Positions 1-10,017 of a stretch of DNA of 64,000 bases are shown here, in pieces; positions within the stretch are counted from its first letter, which is position 1; every line of letters begins with the position of its first letter. The translations under genes and the position numbers were made by a program. The DNA comes from an uncultured Stenotrophomonas sp. Lineage in GTDB: Bacteria; Pseudomonadota; Gammaproteobacteria; Xanthomonadales; Xanthomonadaceae. The notes under the pieces were generated by a model, which searched no databases, was not told the origin of the DNA, and was given only the letters and a program-made list of their open reading frames with translations. The DNA is taken from contig NZ_CAMFIA010000004.1 in the NCBI RefSeq assembly GCF_945952405.1, positions 124,001 through 188,000 on the forward strand, given 5' to 3'.

Positions 1-1087
1 CCGGCAGCACCCGGTCCGGGAACAGCAGCTCCATCACCGTGGCAGCGAAACCGAACAGCACGCTGGCCAGTACCGCGACCACCGGCACCTGGCGCGGATC
101 GGTCCAGCCGAGCACGGCCGGGGCTTCGCGGCGCTGCGCCAGCGAATACATCATGCGCGAGGCGCCGTAGAGATTGGCATTGAGCGCCGACAGCAGCGCG
201 ATCACCGCGATCAGGGTGATGGCGGTGCCGGCGCCCGGAATGCGCGCAATGTCCAGCACCGCGGCGAACGGCGACTTCAGCGCCTCGCTGGTCCACGGCA
301 CCACGGCAATGATCACGCTCAGCGAGCCGATGTAGAACACCAGGATGCGCCAGGCCACGGTGCGGATGGCACGGGCGATGCTGCGCTCGGGATCTTCGGT
401 TTCCGCCGCTGCCACGGCCACGATCTCGGTGCCACCGAAGGCAAACACCACCACCAGCAGTGCAGCGCCGATGCCGGCCAGGCCCTTCGGCGCGAAGCCG
501 CCATGCTCGGTGAAATTACTCAGCCCCGGCGAGGTCACCTGCGGCAGCCAGCCCATCAGCAGCGCCACGCCGATGGCGATGAACGCCAGGATGGCCGCCA
601 CCTTGAGGATGGCGAACCAGAATTCGAATTCGCCGAAGTTCTTCACGCCGAGCAGGTTGATCGCGGTGAAGAACAGCATGAAGGCCAGTGCCGCCATCGG
701 TACTGGTACTGCCGGCCATACGGTGGCCAGCAGCCCGGCCGCACCGACCGCTTCGGCCGCGATCACGATCACCAGCTGCACCCACCACAACCAGCCGACG
801 GTGGCGCCGGCGGTGGCGCCCATGGCGTCGGCGGCATACACCGAGAACGCGCCGCTGGTCGGTTTGGCCGCCGCCATCTCACCCAGTGCGTTCATCACGA
901 TGATCACCAGCGCACCGGCCACCAGGTACGACACCAGCACCGCCGGACCGGCCGCCTGTACGCCCACGCCCGAGCCCAGGAACAGCCCGGCGCCGATGGC
1001 GCTGCCCAGGCCCATCATGATCAGCTGGCGGGGCTTGAGCGAATGTCCGAGACGGGACGGCGAAGCGGTCGGAATCGAGTTGGGCAT
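1..1087 (-). CDS. Amino acid permease (APC superfamily, AAT type), C-terminus cut by window edge
   Basis: Inner-membrane transporter for an amino acid, probably proton-coupled; the substrate cannot be told from sequence. The frame opens at an ATG at 1087 (MPNSIPTASPS) and stays open to the window edge, giving 362 codons of a family usually about 450-470 residues, so the last TM helices are missing. The first helix carries the family signature GLGSAIGAGLFLGSG near residues 27-41, followed by about ten hydrophobic segments and the conserved FGGTEIVAVAAAE stretch. The PAS-AraC regulator lies 82 nt upstream on the same strand, so the two may be co-transcribed or the regulator may control the transporter (inference). 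Family call is firm, substrate unknown. Confidence 0.9.
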   Translation of the reverse strand, partial: MPNSIPTASPSRLGHSLKPRQLIMMGLGSAIGAGLFLGSGVGVQAAGPAVLVSYLVAGALVIIVMNALGEMAAAKPTSGAFSVYAADAMGATAGATVGWLWWVQLVIVIAAEAVGAAGLLATVWPAVPVPMAALAFMLFFTAINLLGVKNFGEFEFWFAILKVAAILAFIAIGVALLMGWLPQVTSPGLSNFTEHGGFAPKGLAGIGAALLVVVFAFGGTEIVAVAAAETEDPERSIARAIRTVAWRILVFYIGSLSVIIAVVPWTSEALKSPFAAVLDIARIPGAGTAITLIAVIALLSALNANLYGASRMMYSLAQRREAPAVLGWTDPRQVPVVAVLASVLFGFAATVMELLFPDRVLP

Positions 1088-1169
1088 CGGCGGGGCTGGC
1101 GGCGGGCTACAGGGGCGACACCTTACCCTGTCCCGTGCCCACGGGGATAGGCACAGCGCAGCAGGCGGC

Positions 1170-1892
1170 TCAGGCCAGCGCAGGCTCGCCGAGGGTCCCG
1201 CCAATACGGGCACGGTAGGCGCGCGGCGAGAAACCGGTTTCAGCCTTGAACTTGCGGGTGAACGCGCTCTGGTCGCTGAAACCGCAGGCCTGGCCGATGC
1301 AGGCAATGCTGTCGTCGCCATGCAGCAGGTGCATGGCCATCTGGATCCGCAACCGGGTCAGCACCTGCTGCGGGGTCATCTGGAACACCTTGCGGAAACT
1401 GCGCTCCAGCTTGGACAGCGAGAAGCCGGTGATGTCCAGCAGGGTCTGCATGCGCACATTCTCGGCGTAGTGCGCGTTGAGGTGGGCCAGGGCCAGCCGC
1501 AGCTGTTCGTACTGGGTGCCCAGGCTGTCCTTCTGGCCGAGATCGCGGGAAATGCCGATCAGGCCCTCGATGGCGCCGTCGACCAGCAGCGGCCGCTTGC
1601 AGGTCAGGCACCAGCCCGGTTCGCGGTTGGCGAACAGATGCAGCTCCATCAGGTTCTCGATCACCTCGCCGGACAGCACGCGGGCGTCCTGGTCGACGTA
1701 GTCGGCACTGAGCCCGGTCGGGTAGATCTCGGCGGCGGTACGCCCGATCACATCCTTGCGCGCGCGCAGGCCCAGCCGCCGCAGCATGGTCTGGTTGACG
1801 TGGGTGTAACGCCCCTGGCGGTCCTTGATGAAGAACAGCACGTCCGGGATGGCGTCGAACAGGGCTTCGATGTCGGCGGGCTCGACTCGCAT
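1170..1892 (-). CDS. AraC-family regulator with N-terminal PAS domain
   Basis: Predicted cytoplasmic DNA-binding regulator of 240 residues. An N-terminal PAS sensor (about residues 5-115, including IPDVLFFIKDRQGRYTHVN and the NREPGW stretch) is followed by a C-terminal AraC/XylS double helix-turn-helix (about 140-235, with CGFSDQSAFTRKFKAETGFSP). The start at 1892 opens directly on the PAS domain; the frame runs further upstream but that part has no conserved sequence. The ligand is unknown; aromatic or amino acid ligands are common for PAS-AraC proteins. It lies 82 nt upstream of the permease gene, which is its most likely target (inference). Confidence 0.88.
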   Translation of the reverse strand: MRVEPADIEALFDAIPDVLFFIKDRQGRYTHVNQTMLRRLGLRARKDVIGRTAAEIYPTGLSADYVDQDARVLSGEVIENLMELHLFANREPGWCLTCKRPLLVDGAIEGLIGISRDLGQKDSLGTQYEQLRLALAHLNAHYAENVRMQTLLDITGFSLSKLERSFRKVFQMTPQQVLTRLRIQMAMHLLHGDDSIACIGQACGFSDQSAFTRKFKAETGFSPRAYRARIGGTLGEPALA

Positions 1893-1999
1893 GCGGCAAG
1901 CATAGCCGAGGCACCTTGCCGGTGCGATCACCCTTGCGGGACTTGCACTTAACGCGGCCAGGGCCACCGTGGGGGCCAGCCCCCAGCGGAGACCCGGTC

Positions 2000-2251
2000 A
2001 TGCCCCGAGGTGACAAGGCCGCCTATACCGAAAAGCAGAAGCGCCAGGCCGGACACATCGAAGAAAGCGAACGCGAACGCGGCGCCAGTGAAAGCACGGC
2101 CGAACGCATCGCCTGGGCCACCGTGAACAAGCAGGATGGGGGTGGCAAGCGCAGTGGCAGTGGGCGCAAGGCAGCGAAGAAGGCACCGGCGAAAAAGGCC
2201 GCCAGCAAGGCAGTGGCGAAAAAGGCGGCGCATACCCGCACGCGCGGCTGA
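2000..2251 (+). CDS. Small basic protein with conserved N-terminus and Lys/Ala-rich tail
   Basis: An 83-residue protein. The first 50 residues (MPRGDKAAYTEKQKRQAGHIEESERERG, here cut short, then ERIAWATVNKQDGGGK) match a short family in many Proteobacteria that is often labelled 'plasmid stabilization protein' without direct evidence. The C-terminus is a histone-H1-like run of KKAPAKKA and KKAA repeats that suggests nucleic-acid binding. The start at 2000 has a purine-rich stretch (GCGGAG) upstream; the frame extends upstream but only the ATG at 2000 fits the family N-terminus. It is a single gene between two minus-strand genes. Confidence 0.8.
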   Translation: MPRGDKAAYTEKQKRQAGHIEESERERGASESTAERIAWATVNKQDGGGKRSGSGRKAAKKAPAKKAASKAVAKKAAHTRTRG

Positions 2252-2260
2252 GCGCGTCGG

Positions 2261-2959
2261 TCAGGGCGGCAGCGTCTTCATCCAGGCTGCAACCTCGGCT
2301 GCAGCTGCGTCGGCGCGTGCCTGCAGCAGCAGATGTGGCCCCTGCAACGACACATGGCGGGCATCGGGCAACAAGGCCTGCAGTTCGGCCACGCTGGGCG
2401 GCCACAGCAGGCGGTCCTGCCGGGCATGCAGGCACAGCGTTGGCAACACAAGTTCCGGCAGCAGTGCACGAACATCCACCTGCAGCGTGGCTGCAGCACG
2501 CCGGCGCAGGGTTGCCGCCGGCACCTGGGTGATTGCCAGGCCCAGCTCACGCAGGTTCGTGCGCGTCCGCCACTGCCCCAGCAGCAATCGGGCGATCAAC
2601 GCCAGTGGCGGCAACGGCCACGCTTGGGTCAGTATCCGTGCGCTCGCCGCAGGCAACGGCACCGGCCTCCGTGCGAAGGTCGTACTCAGTACCAACCCTC
2701 GCAATCCGGGCGGTCCAGCCACCGCCAGTTCGATGGCCAGGGGACCGGCGAAGGATTCGGCCAGCAGTACAAAGGGAGATGCCGGAAGGTGCGGGCGCAG
2801 GATCGACGCCAGCGTGGCGTAGTCCTGCGGCCCCTGCGCGGGCATCGGCAGCACCTGCACCCCCAGGCCCTGCGCCTGCATCGCCTCCACGAAGCGTGTC
2901 GACAACAGGCCGGTGCCATCCAGTCCAGGCAGCATCACGACATTCGTCACATCGATCAC
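2261..2959 (-). CDS. Alpha/beta-fold hydrolase with atypical nucleophile elbow
   Basis: A 232-residue cytoplasmic protein with the alpha/beta-hydrolase layout: an oxyanion-type MLPGLDGTG near the N-terminus, a nucleophile region VLLAESFAGPLA with Ser69, and a C-terminal GPHLLLQ giving a candidate catalytic His. The usual GxSxG elbow is replaced by AESFAG, so both glycines flanking Ser at -2 and +2 are alanine. No signal peptide. Substrate unknown. It ends 9 nt from the convergent small basic protein gene. Confidence 0.82.
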   Translation of the reverse strand: MIDVTNVVMLPGLDGTGLLSTRFVEAMQAQGLGVQVLPMPAQGPQDYATLASILRPHLPASPFVLLAESFAGPLAIELAVAGPPGLRGLVLSTTFARRPVPLPAASARILTQAWPLPPLALIARLLLGQWRTRTNLRELGLAITQVPAATLRRRAAATLQVDVRALLPELVLPTLCLHARQDRLLWPPSVAELQALLPDARHVSLQGPHLLLQARADAAAAEVAAWMKTLPP

Positions 2960-3081
2960 CCTTCAGGTCTCTTCGCACGGCTTCCTGCCTGCAGCTTCGC
3001 TCATTGGCTCAACGTAAGGAAGTTCACGGCGGCGCACGCAGCGCGCTACCCTGATGATCCCGACGGAACGGAGAAGGCGGA

Positions 3082-3369
3082 ATGCGCAAGCCACGCTGGC
3101 TCAGCTGGGCCGGCATTGCCGTATGCACACTCTATCTCGCGCTGACCGTCTGGCTGGTGCTCGATGCACAGACCAACAGTGATCCCAAGAGCGCCTACAT
3201 CCTCATGGAGCTGCCGGTGATGCTGCAGACCGCAGCGCTCGACGTCATCGACATGCGTGCGTGGCTTTCCGGAAAAACCTGGATGACCGTCTACCTTCTG
3301 GTGGTGCCCCCGACCCTGGCCGTTCTGTATGCGGCTGGGGCCATGCTCGGCAGTGTCCTGGAACAATGA
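3082..3369 (+). CDS. Small two-helix membrane protein, unknown function
   Basis: A 95-residue protein with two hydrophobic segments, about residues 8-28 (WAGIAVCTLYLALTVWLVL) and 67-88 (TVYLLVVPPTLAVLYAAGAM), separated by a polar loop. GGAG lies about 10 nt before the ATG. No family recognised. The reading frame is closed by a proper stop and it is the only long plus-strand frame in the gap between two minus-strand genes. Confidence 0.62.
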   Translation: MRKPRWLSWAGIAVCTLYLALTVWLVLDAQTNSDPKSAYILMELPVMLQTAALDVIDMRAWLSGKTWMTVYLLVVPPTLAVLYAAGAMLGSVLEQ

Positions 3370-3408
3370 TGACGGTGTGTCCGCCGGCCTGATCAGGCAA
3401 TGGAAATA

Positions 3409-3427
3409 CGGCCGCTCAGGGCGGCCG
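3409..3427 (-). terminator. Hairpin in the convergent gap, possible weak terminator
   Basis: A perfect 7-bp stem, CGGCCGC / GCGGCCG with a 5-nt loop, between the ends of the small membrane protein gene and the chemoreceptor gene. On the minus strand it is followed by TATTTCC, a poor U-tract, so termination is plausible but unproven. Confidence 0.4.
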
Positions 3428-3455
3428 CATTCCCTTCACGGAGTCAGCAGCCTGC

Positions 3456-5579
3456 TCAGGCCACGCGACGCGGCACGCCCGGAACCGCTGCGCCTTCCAC
3501 CTTGAACACCGACACCGAGGTGGTCAGTGCGTGCGCCTGTTCCTCCAGCGCCCGGCTGGCGGCGGTGGCTTCCTCCACCAGGGCGGCGTTCTGCTGGGTC
3601 ACCTGATCCATCTGCACCACCACCTGGTTGACCTGCTCGATGCCGGCGGCCTGCTCCTTGCTGGCTGCAGCGATGTCGCTCATCAGCTGGGTCGTGCGTG
3701 AACTTGCCTGTGCTACGCGTGCAATCGCCGCTTCCGACTCGACCGTCACCGCCAGGCCGCTCTGCACCTTGGCGGCGGCATCTTCGATCAGTTCCTTGAT
3801 TTCCTTGGCGGCGACACCGGCACGCTGCGCGAGCGTGCGCACTTCGCTGGCGACAACCGCAAAGCCACGGCCCTGCTCACCGGCCCGCGCGGCTTCCACC
3901 GCGGCATTCAAGGCCAGGATGTTGGTCTGGAAGGCGATGCCATCGATCACCGTGGAGATTTCCGAGATGCGTGCCGACGACTGGTCGATCTCGCCCATCA
4001 CCGATGCCATCTGTGCCATGGCCTGTTCGGTCTCGCGCACCGCGGCACCGGCGGCATGCGCTTCGCTGTCGGCCTGGCGTGCCAGTTCGGCATTCTGGCG
4101 CACGGTCGAGGTCAGTTCCTCCATCGAGGCGGCCGCCTCTTCCAGGTTCGCCGCCTGCTGCTCGGTGCGGCGCGACAGATCATTGTTGCCGGCGGCCAGT
4201 TCCTGCGCCGCATTGTTGATGCTGTCGGCTGCCACCTGGATGCCACGCACGATGCCGGTCAGCTGGGCGGTGGTGGTGTTGGCATCGTCGCGCATGCGCG
4301 CGAACACGCCGTCGTACTCGCCGTCCATGCGTGCAGTCAGGTCGCCGTGCGAGATCGCGCGCAGCACGTCGGAGACGTCGGCGATGCTGGCCTGCGAACT
4401 GGCCATCATGCCATTGAGGTGCTCGACCATCGCCTTGAACTGGTACTGGAACGCGGCGGCATCGCCGCGCATGCTGAAGTCACCGGCGCGCGCAGCGCGG
4501 GCCAGTTCATCGATCTGCGCGTTGATCGCCATCAGGCTCTGCTTGACCGCAGCCAGGGTGCGGGTCAAAGCGCCCTTCTCGCCCGGGTAATCCGGCAGGT
4601 CACGGCTGAGGTCACCGATGGCATAGCGCTGCATCACCTCGGCCATCAGCAGTTCCACCTGCACGTGCGACTCGACCAGGGTGTTGGTGGCCTGCACCAT
4701 GCGCCCGAAATCGCCGGGGAAGGCACTGGCATCCATCCGATAGCGGATCGCACCGGCCTCATGCTGCTCGGCCATCTGCAGCTGCGCGCCGATCGCGGCC
4801 TGCACGCTCTGGCGCACGCTGGCCATCGCCTCGCCGAGCTGGGTCAGCTCGTCGCGGCCGCCGAGGCGGAACTCCTGGTCCAGCTGGCCCTTGGACAGGC
4901 GCTCGGCCAGGTTCACCGCACGCGCCAGCGGGCCAGTCAGGCTGCGGCCGATCATCACCGAAGCAGCAATGCCGACCAGCAGCGCAACGCCGCCCAGCAC
5001 CAGCAGCTGCAGCAGGCTGCGCTCGCCCAGGCGGATCGCCTCGGCAGCGGCATCCCGGCTTTCCTTCTCTTCGAAGTCGACACCGTCGGACAGCGCCTTG
5101 TTCCAGCCATTCGCGGCTTCCTGCACCGGCCCCAGGGTCAGCGCCACGGCACCGGGATAATCGCCCTGCTCCATCAGCTCGCTGGTCTGCTTGTTGAGCG
5201 GGCGCGCAATGGCACGCTTGGCCGCAATGGTCTCAGCGATGGCCTTGCCTGCCGCATCGCTGGGCAGTGTCTGGTAGGCGTTCCAGCTGGCCTCGTAGCG
5301 TTTCACCAACTCGGCGATGCGCGTTTCGTCGTGGCCACGGTCGTCACCCTGGCGGATCAGCATCTCGCGGCGCACCACCATCATCTGGTTGTTGGCGTCG
5401 AGCATCTGCGACAGCAGGCGCACCTTGGCCACGCTGACATCGACCACCTGCTGCATCGCGCGCTTCTGCACGACGCTGGCGGTGGCTCCGGTGGCGACCA
5501 CGGCCGCGACCAGCAGCAGCAACAGGCCAAAGCCCAGCCCAAGACGCCAGGCAACCCTGACATTCCTCAAGTAGTTCAT
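3456..5579 (-). CDS. Methyl-accepting chemotaxis protein
   Basis: Inner-membrane chemoreceptor that passes a ligand signal to CheA/CheW. It has TM1 (about residues 12-32), a periplasmic domain of four-helix-bundle type, TM2 (about 188-210), HAMP, and a long cytoplasmic signalling domain whose hairpin tip reads [20 protein letters not shown]. No C-terminal CheR-binding pentapeptide is seen; the protein ends VPGVPRRVA. The start at 5579 ([11 protein letters not shown]) is preferred over an ATG four codons earlier because GGA sits 7 nt upstream of it. No other che gene is nearby, so it is an orphan receptor; the ligand is unknown. A candidate sigma-28 promoter lies just upstream. Confidence 0.95.
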   Translation of the reverse strand: MNYLRNVRVAWRLGLGFGLLLLLVAAVVATGATASVVQKRAMQQVVDVSVAKVRLLSQMLDANNQMMVVRREMLIRQGDDRGHDETRIAELVKRYEASWNAYQTLPSDAAGKAIAETIAAKRAIARPLNKQTSELMEQGDYPGAVALTLGPVQEAANGWNKALSDGVDFEEKESRDAAAEAIRLGERSLLQLLVLGGVALLVGIAASVMIGRSLTGPLARAVNLAERLSKGQLDQEFRLGGRDELTQLGEAMASVRQSVQAAIGAQLQMAEQHEAGAIRYRMDASAFPGDFGRMVQATNTLVESHVQVELLMAEVMQRYAIGDLSRDLPDYPGEKGALTRTLAAVKQSLMAINAQIDELARAARAGDFSMRGDAAAFQYQFKAMVEHLNGMMASSQASIADVSDVLRAISHGDLTARMDGEYDGVFARMRDDANTTTAQLTGIVRGIQVAADSINNAAQELAAGNNDLSRRTEQQAANLEEAAASMEELTSTVRQNAELARQADSEAHAAGAAVRETEQAMAQMASVMGEIDQSSARISEISTVIDGIAFQTNILALNAAVEAARAGEQGRGFAVVASEVRTLAQRAGVAAKEIKELIEDAAAKVQSGLAVTVESEAAIARVAQASSRTTQLMSDIAAASKEQAAGIEQVNQVVVQMDQVTQQNAALVEEATAASRALEEQAHALTTSVSVFKVEGAAVPGVPRRVA

Positions 5580-5608
5580 CGGTACATCCAAAACGGGGGG
5601 ATGCGCCC

Positions 5609-5636
5609 CTATCGGCCGCGCAAGCGCCGCACTTGA
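5609..5636 (-). promoter_or_regulatory. Candidate sigma-28 (FliA) promoter of the chemoreceptor
   Basis: On the minus strand, TCAAGTGC is followed after 12 nt by GCCGATAG, about 30 nt before the MCP start. The second element matches 7 of 8 positions of the sigma-28 -10 consensus GCCGATAA. The first matches TAAAGTTT only partly and the spacing is one longer than ideal. Chemoreceptor genes are classic FliA targets. Confidence 0.5.
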
Positions 5637-5781
5637 TACGCCGTTGGCGCCCGGGGTGGATGCGGTTCAGGCATGTGACGAGCGGCGCTGGCGATGCCGC
5701 GCTCAGCCGCGCGTCAGCGACTTCACGCGGAATGCTCGTGCCGGGCAGGCAAGGTGGAGCGGTATCCTGAGGGAGTTGTCC

Positions 5782-6738
5782 ATGCTTTCAGCCCGTGTCG
5801 CCGTACTGTCGCTCACCCTGCTGGCCCCGGCCGTCTTCGCCCAGGCGGCGCCAGCCGGCCTGCCGGCCCCGATTGCGGAGAAGGCCGGCCCCGATACCGC
5901 GCCCAGGTCGGCCCTGCACGCCCAGGTCCTGCTGGATCGCGCCAACTTCTCGCCTGGCCAGATTGATGGCGAGGTCGGCAGCAACCAGCGCCGCGCGGTC
6001 GCCGGCTTCCAGGCCGCACGCGGCCTGAGCGTGAGCGGCGAGCTGGACGAGGCCACCTGGCGCGCCCTGCAGGCCGATACGGTCCAGCCGCTGGCCAGCT
6101 ACACGCTGACCCCAGCCGATGTCGCCGGTCCGTTCCAGGCCATTCCCAAAGGGCCGGCCGCACAGGCCAGGCTGAAGTCATTGGGCTACAGCAGTGTGGA
6201 AGAAGCCCTGGGCGAGCGCTTCCACGCGTTCCCCGGGCTGCTCAAGGCCCTGAATCCAGGCGTGGACCTGGCCAGGGCAGGCAACCCGATCCAGGTGCCC
6301 AACATCGCGCCGGCGGCATTGCCGAAGGCAGCGAAGATCGTGGTCGACAAATCCGATTCCACCCTGCAGCTGCTGGATGCGCAGGGCAAGGTGATCGCGC
6401 AGGTGCCGGTGTCGTCCGGCAGCCAGCACGACCCGTTGCCGATCGGCGAATGGAAGATTCTGGGTGTCTACCGTGACCCGCCGTTCCACTACAACCCCAA
6501 GCTGTTCTGGGATGCCCGCAAGGGCGAGAAGAAGGCCACGCTGCCGCCGGGACCGAACAATCCGGTCGGGCGGGTCTGGATCGACCTGTCCAAGCCGCAC
6601 TACGGCCTGCATGGCACGCCCGAACCCGGCCATGTCGGCAAGACCGAATCACATGGCTGCGTGCGCATGACCAACTGGGATGCAGTGCGCGTCGCCGACG
6701 CCGTGGACACCACCGTGCCCGTGCTGATGCAGGAGTGA
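5782..6738 (+). CDS. L,D-transpeptidase with peptidoglycan-binding domain
   Basis: Exported cell-wall enzyme of 318 residues. A signal peptide (cleavage after about PAVFAQA) precedes a PG_binding_1-type domain (NFSPGQIDGEVGSNQRRAVAGF) and a C-terminal YkuD catalytic domain with the signature HGTPEPGHVGKTESHGCVRM; Cys293 is the nucleophile. It should make 3-3 crosslinks or attach proteins to peptidoglycan. The start at 5782 has GGGAG about 7 nt upstream; the frame continues upstream without homology. The M23 peptidase gene starts 4 nt after its stop, so the two form an operon of wall enzymes. Confidence 0.93.
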   Translation: MLSARVAVLSLTLLAPAVFAQAAPAGLPAPIAEKAGPDTAPRSALHAQVLLDRANFSPGQIDGEVGSNQRRAVAGFQAARGLSVSGELDEATWRALQADTVQPLASYTLTPADVAGPFQAIPKGPAAQARLKSLGYSSVEEALGERFHAFPGLLKALNPGVDLARAGNPIQVPNIAPAALPKAAKIVVDKSDSTLQLLDAQGKVIAQVPVSSGSQHDPLPIGEWKILGVYRDPPFHYNPKLFWDARKGEKKATLPPGPNNPVGRVWIDLSKPHYGLHGTPEPGHVGKTESHGCVRMTNWDAVRVADAVDTTVPVLMQE

Positions 6739-6742
6739 GCCG

Positions 6743-7414
6743 ATGCGTCTTTCCCATCTGATCGTGCTGGGCGTTCTGCTGGGGCTGGGCGCGGGCGGGT
6801 GGCTGCGCCGCGATGCGGCTGAGCCGGTCGCCGCATCGCACCCAGCAGCGCAGCCGCCGGTGGCCGCGGCAGCGCTGAAGGAACCGGTCGCGCGTGTCAC
6901 GGCCCCACCCGCCATCGCCGCGCCTTCGATCGCGCAGGCGGCCGATGCACCGCGCGGCCTGCTGCTGCCGGTGCGCGGAGTGCTGGCCTCGCAACTGCGC
7001 GACACCTTCACCGATGCGCGCAGCGAGGGCCGCGTGCACGATGCGATCGACATCATGGCCGACGCCGGCACGCCGGTGCTGGCGGTGGCGGATGGCACGG
7101 TGGAAAAGCTGTTCGACAGCGAGCGCGGTGGCCTGACGATCTATCAGTTCGAGCCCAGCGGGCGCTGGTGCTATTACTACGCGCACCTGCAGCGCTACGC
7201 CGATGGCCTGGCCGAAAAGCAGTCAATCAAGCGCGGGCAGGTGATCGGTTACGTGGGCAGCACCGGCAACGCCAGCGCCGAGGCCCCGCACCTGCACTTC
7301 GAGGTGCACATGCTTGGACCGGAAAAACAGTGGTGGAAGGGAGAGTCGATCAACCCCTATCCCCTGCTGAAGCACGCGGCTGCGTCTGCCGATGCTGCCA
7401 GCGGCGCAGGCTGA
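6743..7414 (+). CDS. M23 family metallopeptidase (LytM-type)
   Basis: A 223-residue envelope protein anchored or exported by an N-terminal hydrophobic segment (SHLIVLGVLLGLGAGGWL), then an Ala/Pro-rich linker and an M23 domain. Zinc-ligand motifs are intact: VHDAIDIMADAGTPV supplies His and Asp, and HLHFEVHM supplies the second His pair. It probably cleaves peptide crossbridges or regulates amidases. It follows the L,D-transpeptidase by 4 nt. Its last 65 nt overlap the 3' end of the convergent gene on the other strand. Confidence 0.9.
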   Translation: MRLSHLIVLGVLLGLGAGGWLRRDAAEPVAASHPAAQPPVAAAALKEPVARVTAPPAIAAPSIAQAADAPRGLLLPVRGVLASQLRDTFTDARSEGRVHDAIDIMADAGTPVLAVADGTVEKLFDSERGGLTIYQFEPSGRWCYYYAHLQRYADGLAEKQSIKRGQVIGYVGSTGNASAEAPHLHFEVHMLGPEKQWWKGESINPYPLLKHAAASADAASGAG

Positions 7415-8060
7415 AGGTGAAAACCGCCAGCACCGCGCCCGGAATCAGCAGCAACAGTGCTGCCATCTTCCAGAAAAAGAACGGCCACAGCCAGGCGTAG
7501 TCCAGGTCGGTCAGCTTCAGCAGGTCCAGTGGCGGCTGCACTTCAATGGCCGCCGCCCGGCCTGCAAGCGCCGGGTCCACCGCCAGCACGGTCACCCGCA
7601 GCCATGAGCGGCCCTGCGGCAGCGCGTCAGCGCGGCCATAGCCGAAATAGGAGGCGGCGAAGCGATCCGGCTCGACCGACTGCAGTGCGCGGTTGACGCC
7701 CTGCCCGGCCACGCCCGAGCGCGTGCCGGCACGGAAGTCGGCGTGATCGGTCGGGGTTTCGATGCGCAGCAGCACGTCAGGCTCAGGCGCCGAGGAATCA
7801 ATCCCTGCGGAAGCAGGCGCTGTCGCGGCGGCCGTGACCCGGTCCTCCTCCGCGTAGCGCAGGCGCAGCCGCAGGCGGTCATCGATCAAGCGGTAGACGC
7901 TGAGTTCGGCGCTGGCACCCGGGCTCAACGCCAGCGGCAGGGTCTGGGTCCGCGAGGCCAGATGATTGCCGAGGGCGCCCAGCGCCAGCACCAGGCAGGC
8001 CAGGCCCCACAGGCTCCAGAGTGCCCACAGGACACCCCACATCAGCGTCCGCCCTTTCAT
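7350..8060 (-). CDS. Membrane protein of unknown function with two TM segments
   Basis: A 236-residue protein with a Trp-rich N-terminal TM segment (MWGVLWALWSLWGLACLVLA), a roughly 150-residue extracytoplasmic domain and a second TM near residues 192-215, then a short basic tail. No family recognised. Gaps of hydrophobicity and the ATG at 8060 support a real gene. Its 3' end overlaps the M23 peptidase gene by 65 nt tail to tail, which is unusual but both frames look coding: the peptidase C-terminus follows a conserved domain and this frame carries the second TM. Confidence 0.72.
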   Translation of the reverse strand: MKGRTLMWGVLWALWSLWGLACLVLALGALGNHLASRTQTLPLALSPGASAELSVYRLIDDRLRLRLRYAEEDRVTAAATAPASAGIDSSAPEPDVLLRIETPTDHADFRAGTRSGVAGQGVNRALQSVEPDRFAASYFGYGRADALPQGRSWLRVTVLAVDPALAGRAAAIEVQPPLDLLKLTDLDYAWLWPFFFWKMAALLLLIPGAVLAVFTFSLRRWQHRQTQPRASAGDRG

Positions 8061-8112
8061 GCTGGCATCCCGGTCATCGCTGTACGTTCCGCTGGGCCCC
8101 CGGGCACAGTAA

Positions 8113-8138
8113 CGAAAAAGCCCCGCTTGCGCGGGGCT
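8113..8138 (-). terminator. Rho-independent terminator after purA
   Basis: On the minus strand, an 8-bp stem AGCCCCGC / GCGGGGCT with a 4-nt loop is followed by TTTTTC. It lies about 50 nt past the purA stop. Confidence 0.85.
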
Positions 8139-8186
8139 CCTTCATCCAGCAATGGCGGGCAAGGCCCGCTGCCAGCGGTCATCCAC

Positions 8187-9686
<1,500 letters not shown>

Positions 9687-9723
9687 TCACCGGCCGGTCA
9701 GCCGCCCGCCTGGAGGTCCGGAA

Positions 9724-9763
9724 CGGGGTCCGATCCCTTTCCGCAGGAAGGGATCGGACCCCG
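9724..9763. repeat. Perfect 16-bp inverted repeat (REP-like palindrome)
   Basis: CGGGGTCCGATCCCTT and its exact complement flank an 8-nt spacer TCCGCAGG, immediately after the DUF2065 stop codon. Unlike the GTAG palindromes elsewhere in the window, it has no GTAG head. Palindromes of this type are scattered in Stenotrophomonas and Xanthomonas genomes from memory; copy number could not be checked. Confidence 0.7.
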
Positions 9764-9764
9764 G

Positions 9765-9950
9765 CTAATGTCGCACCCACCACAGCAGGCTCAGCCCGGC
9801 CAGCAGGACCAGCCCGCCGAAACTGCGCAGGGCCGGGCTGGGCATGTCGAGCAGGCGTTCAGCCATGCGCTTCCAGGCGAACGGTGCAACGAACAGGAAC
9901 AGGCCTTCCAGCACCGCGACCAGGCAGATGGCGGCGAACAGATCTTTCAT
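9765..9950 (-). CDS. DUF2065 (YjeT-like) small membrane protein
   Basis: A 61-residue protein of unknown function with two TM helices: residues 3-24 and about 43-58 (ALRSFGGLVLLAGLSLLWWV). The WKRM motif before the second helix and the position between hflC and purA identify the YjeT/DUF2065 family. The start at 9950 gives the family N-terminus MKDLFAAICL and has GGAG upstream. A terminator separates it from hflC. Confidence 0.88.
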   Translation of the reverse strand: MKDLFAAICLVAVLEGLFLFVAPFAWKRMAERLLDMPSPALRSFGGLVLLAGLSLLWWVRH

Positions 9951-9968
9951 CGGGGACTCCGGAAAAAG

Positions 9969-9999
9969 CACGGGGCCCGGCATCTGGCCGGGCCCCGTG
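9969..9999 (-). terminator. Strong rho-independent terminator after hflC
   Basis: A perfect 13-bp stem CACGGGGCCCGGC with its complement, a 5-nt loop ATCTG, then CTTTTTCC on the minus strand. It lies 18 nt past the hflC stop and before the DUF2065 start codon. Confidence 0.9.
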
Positions 10000-10017
10000 G
10001 GGTAATGCCCTGCGACC

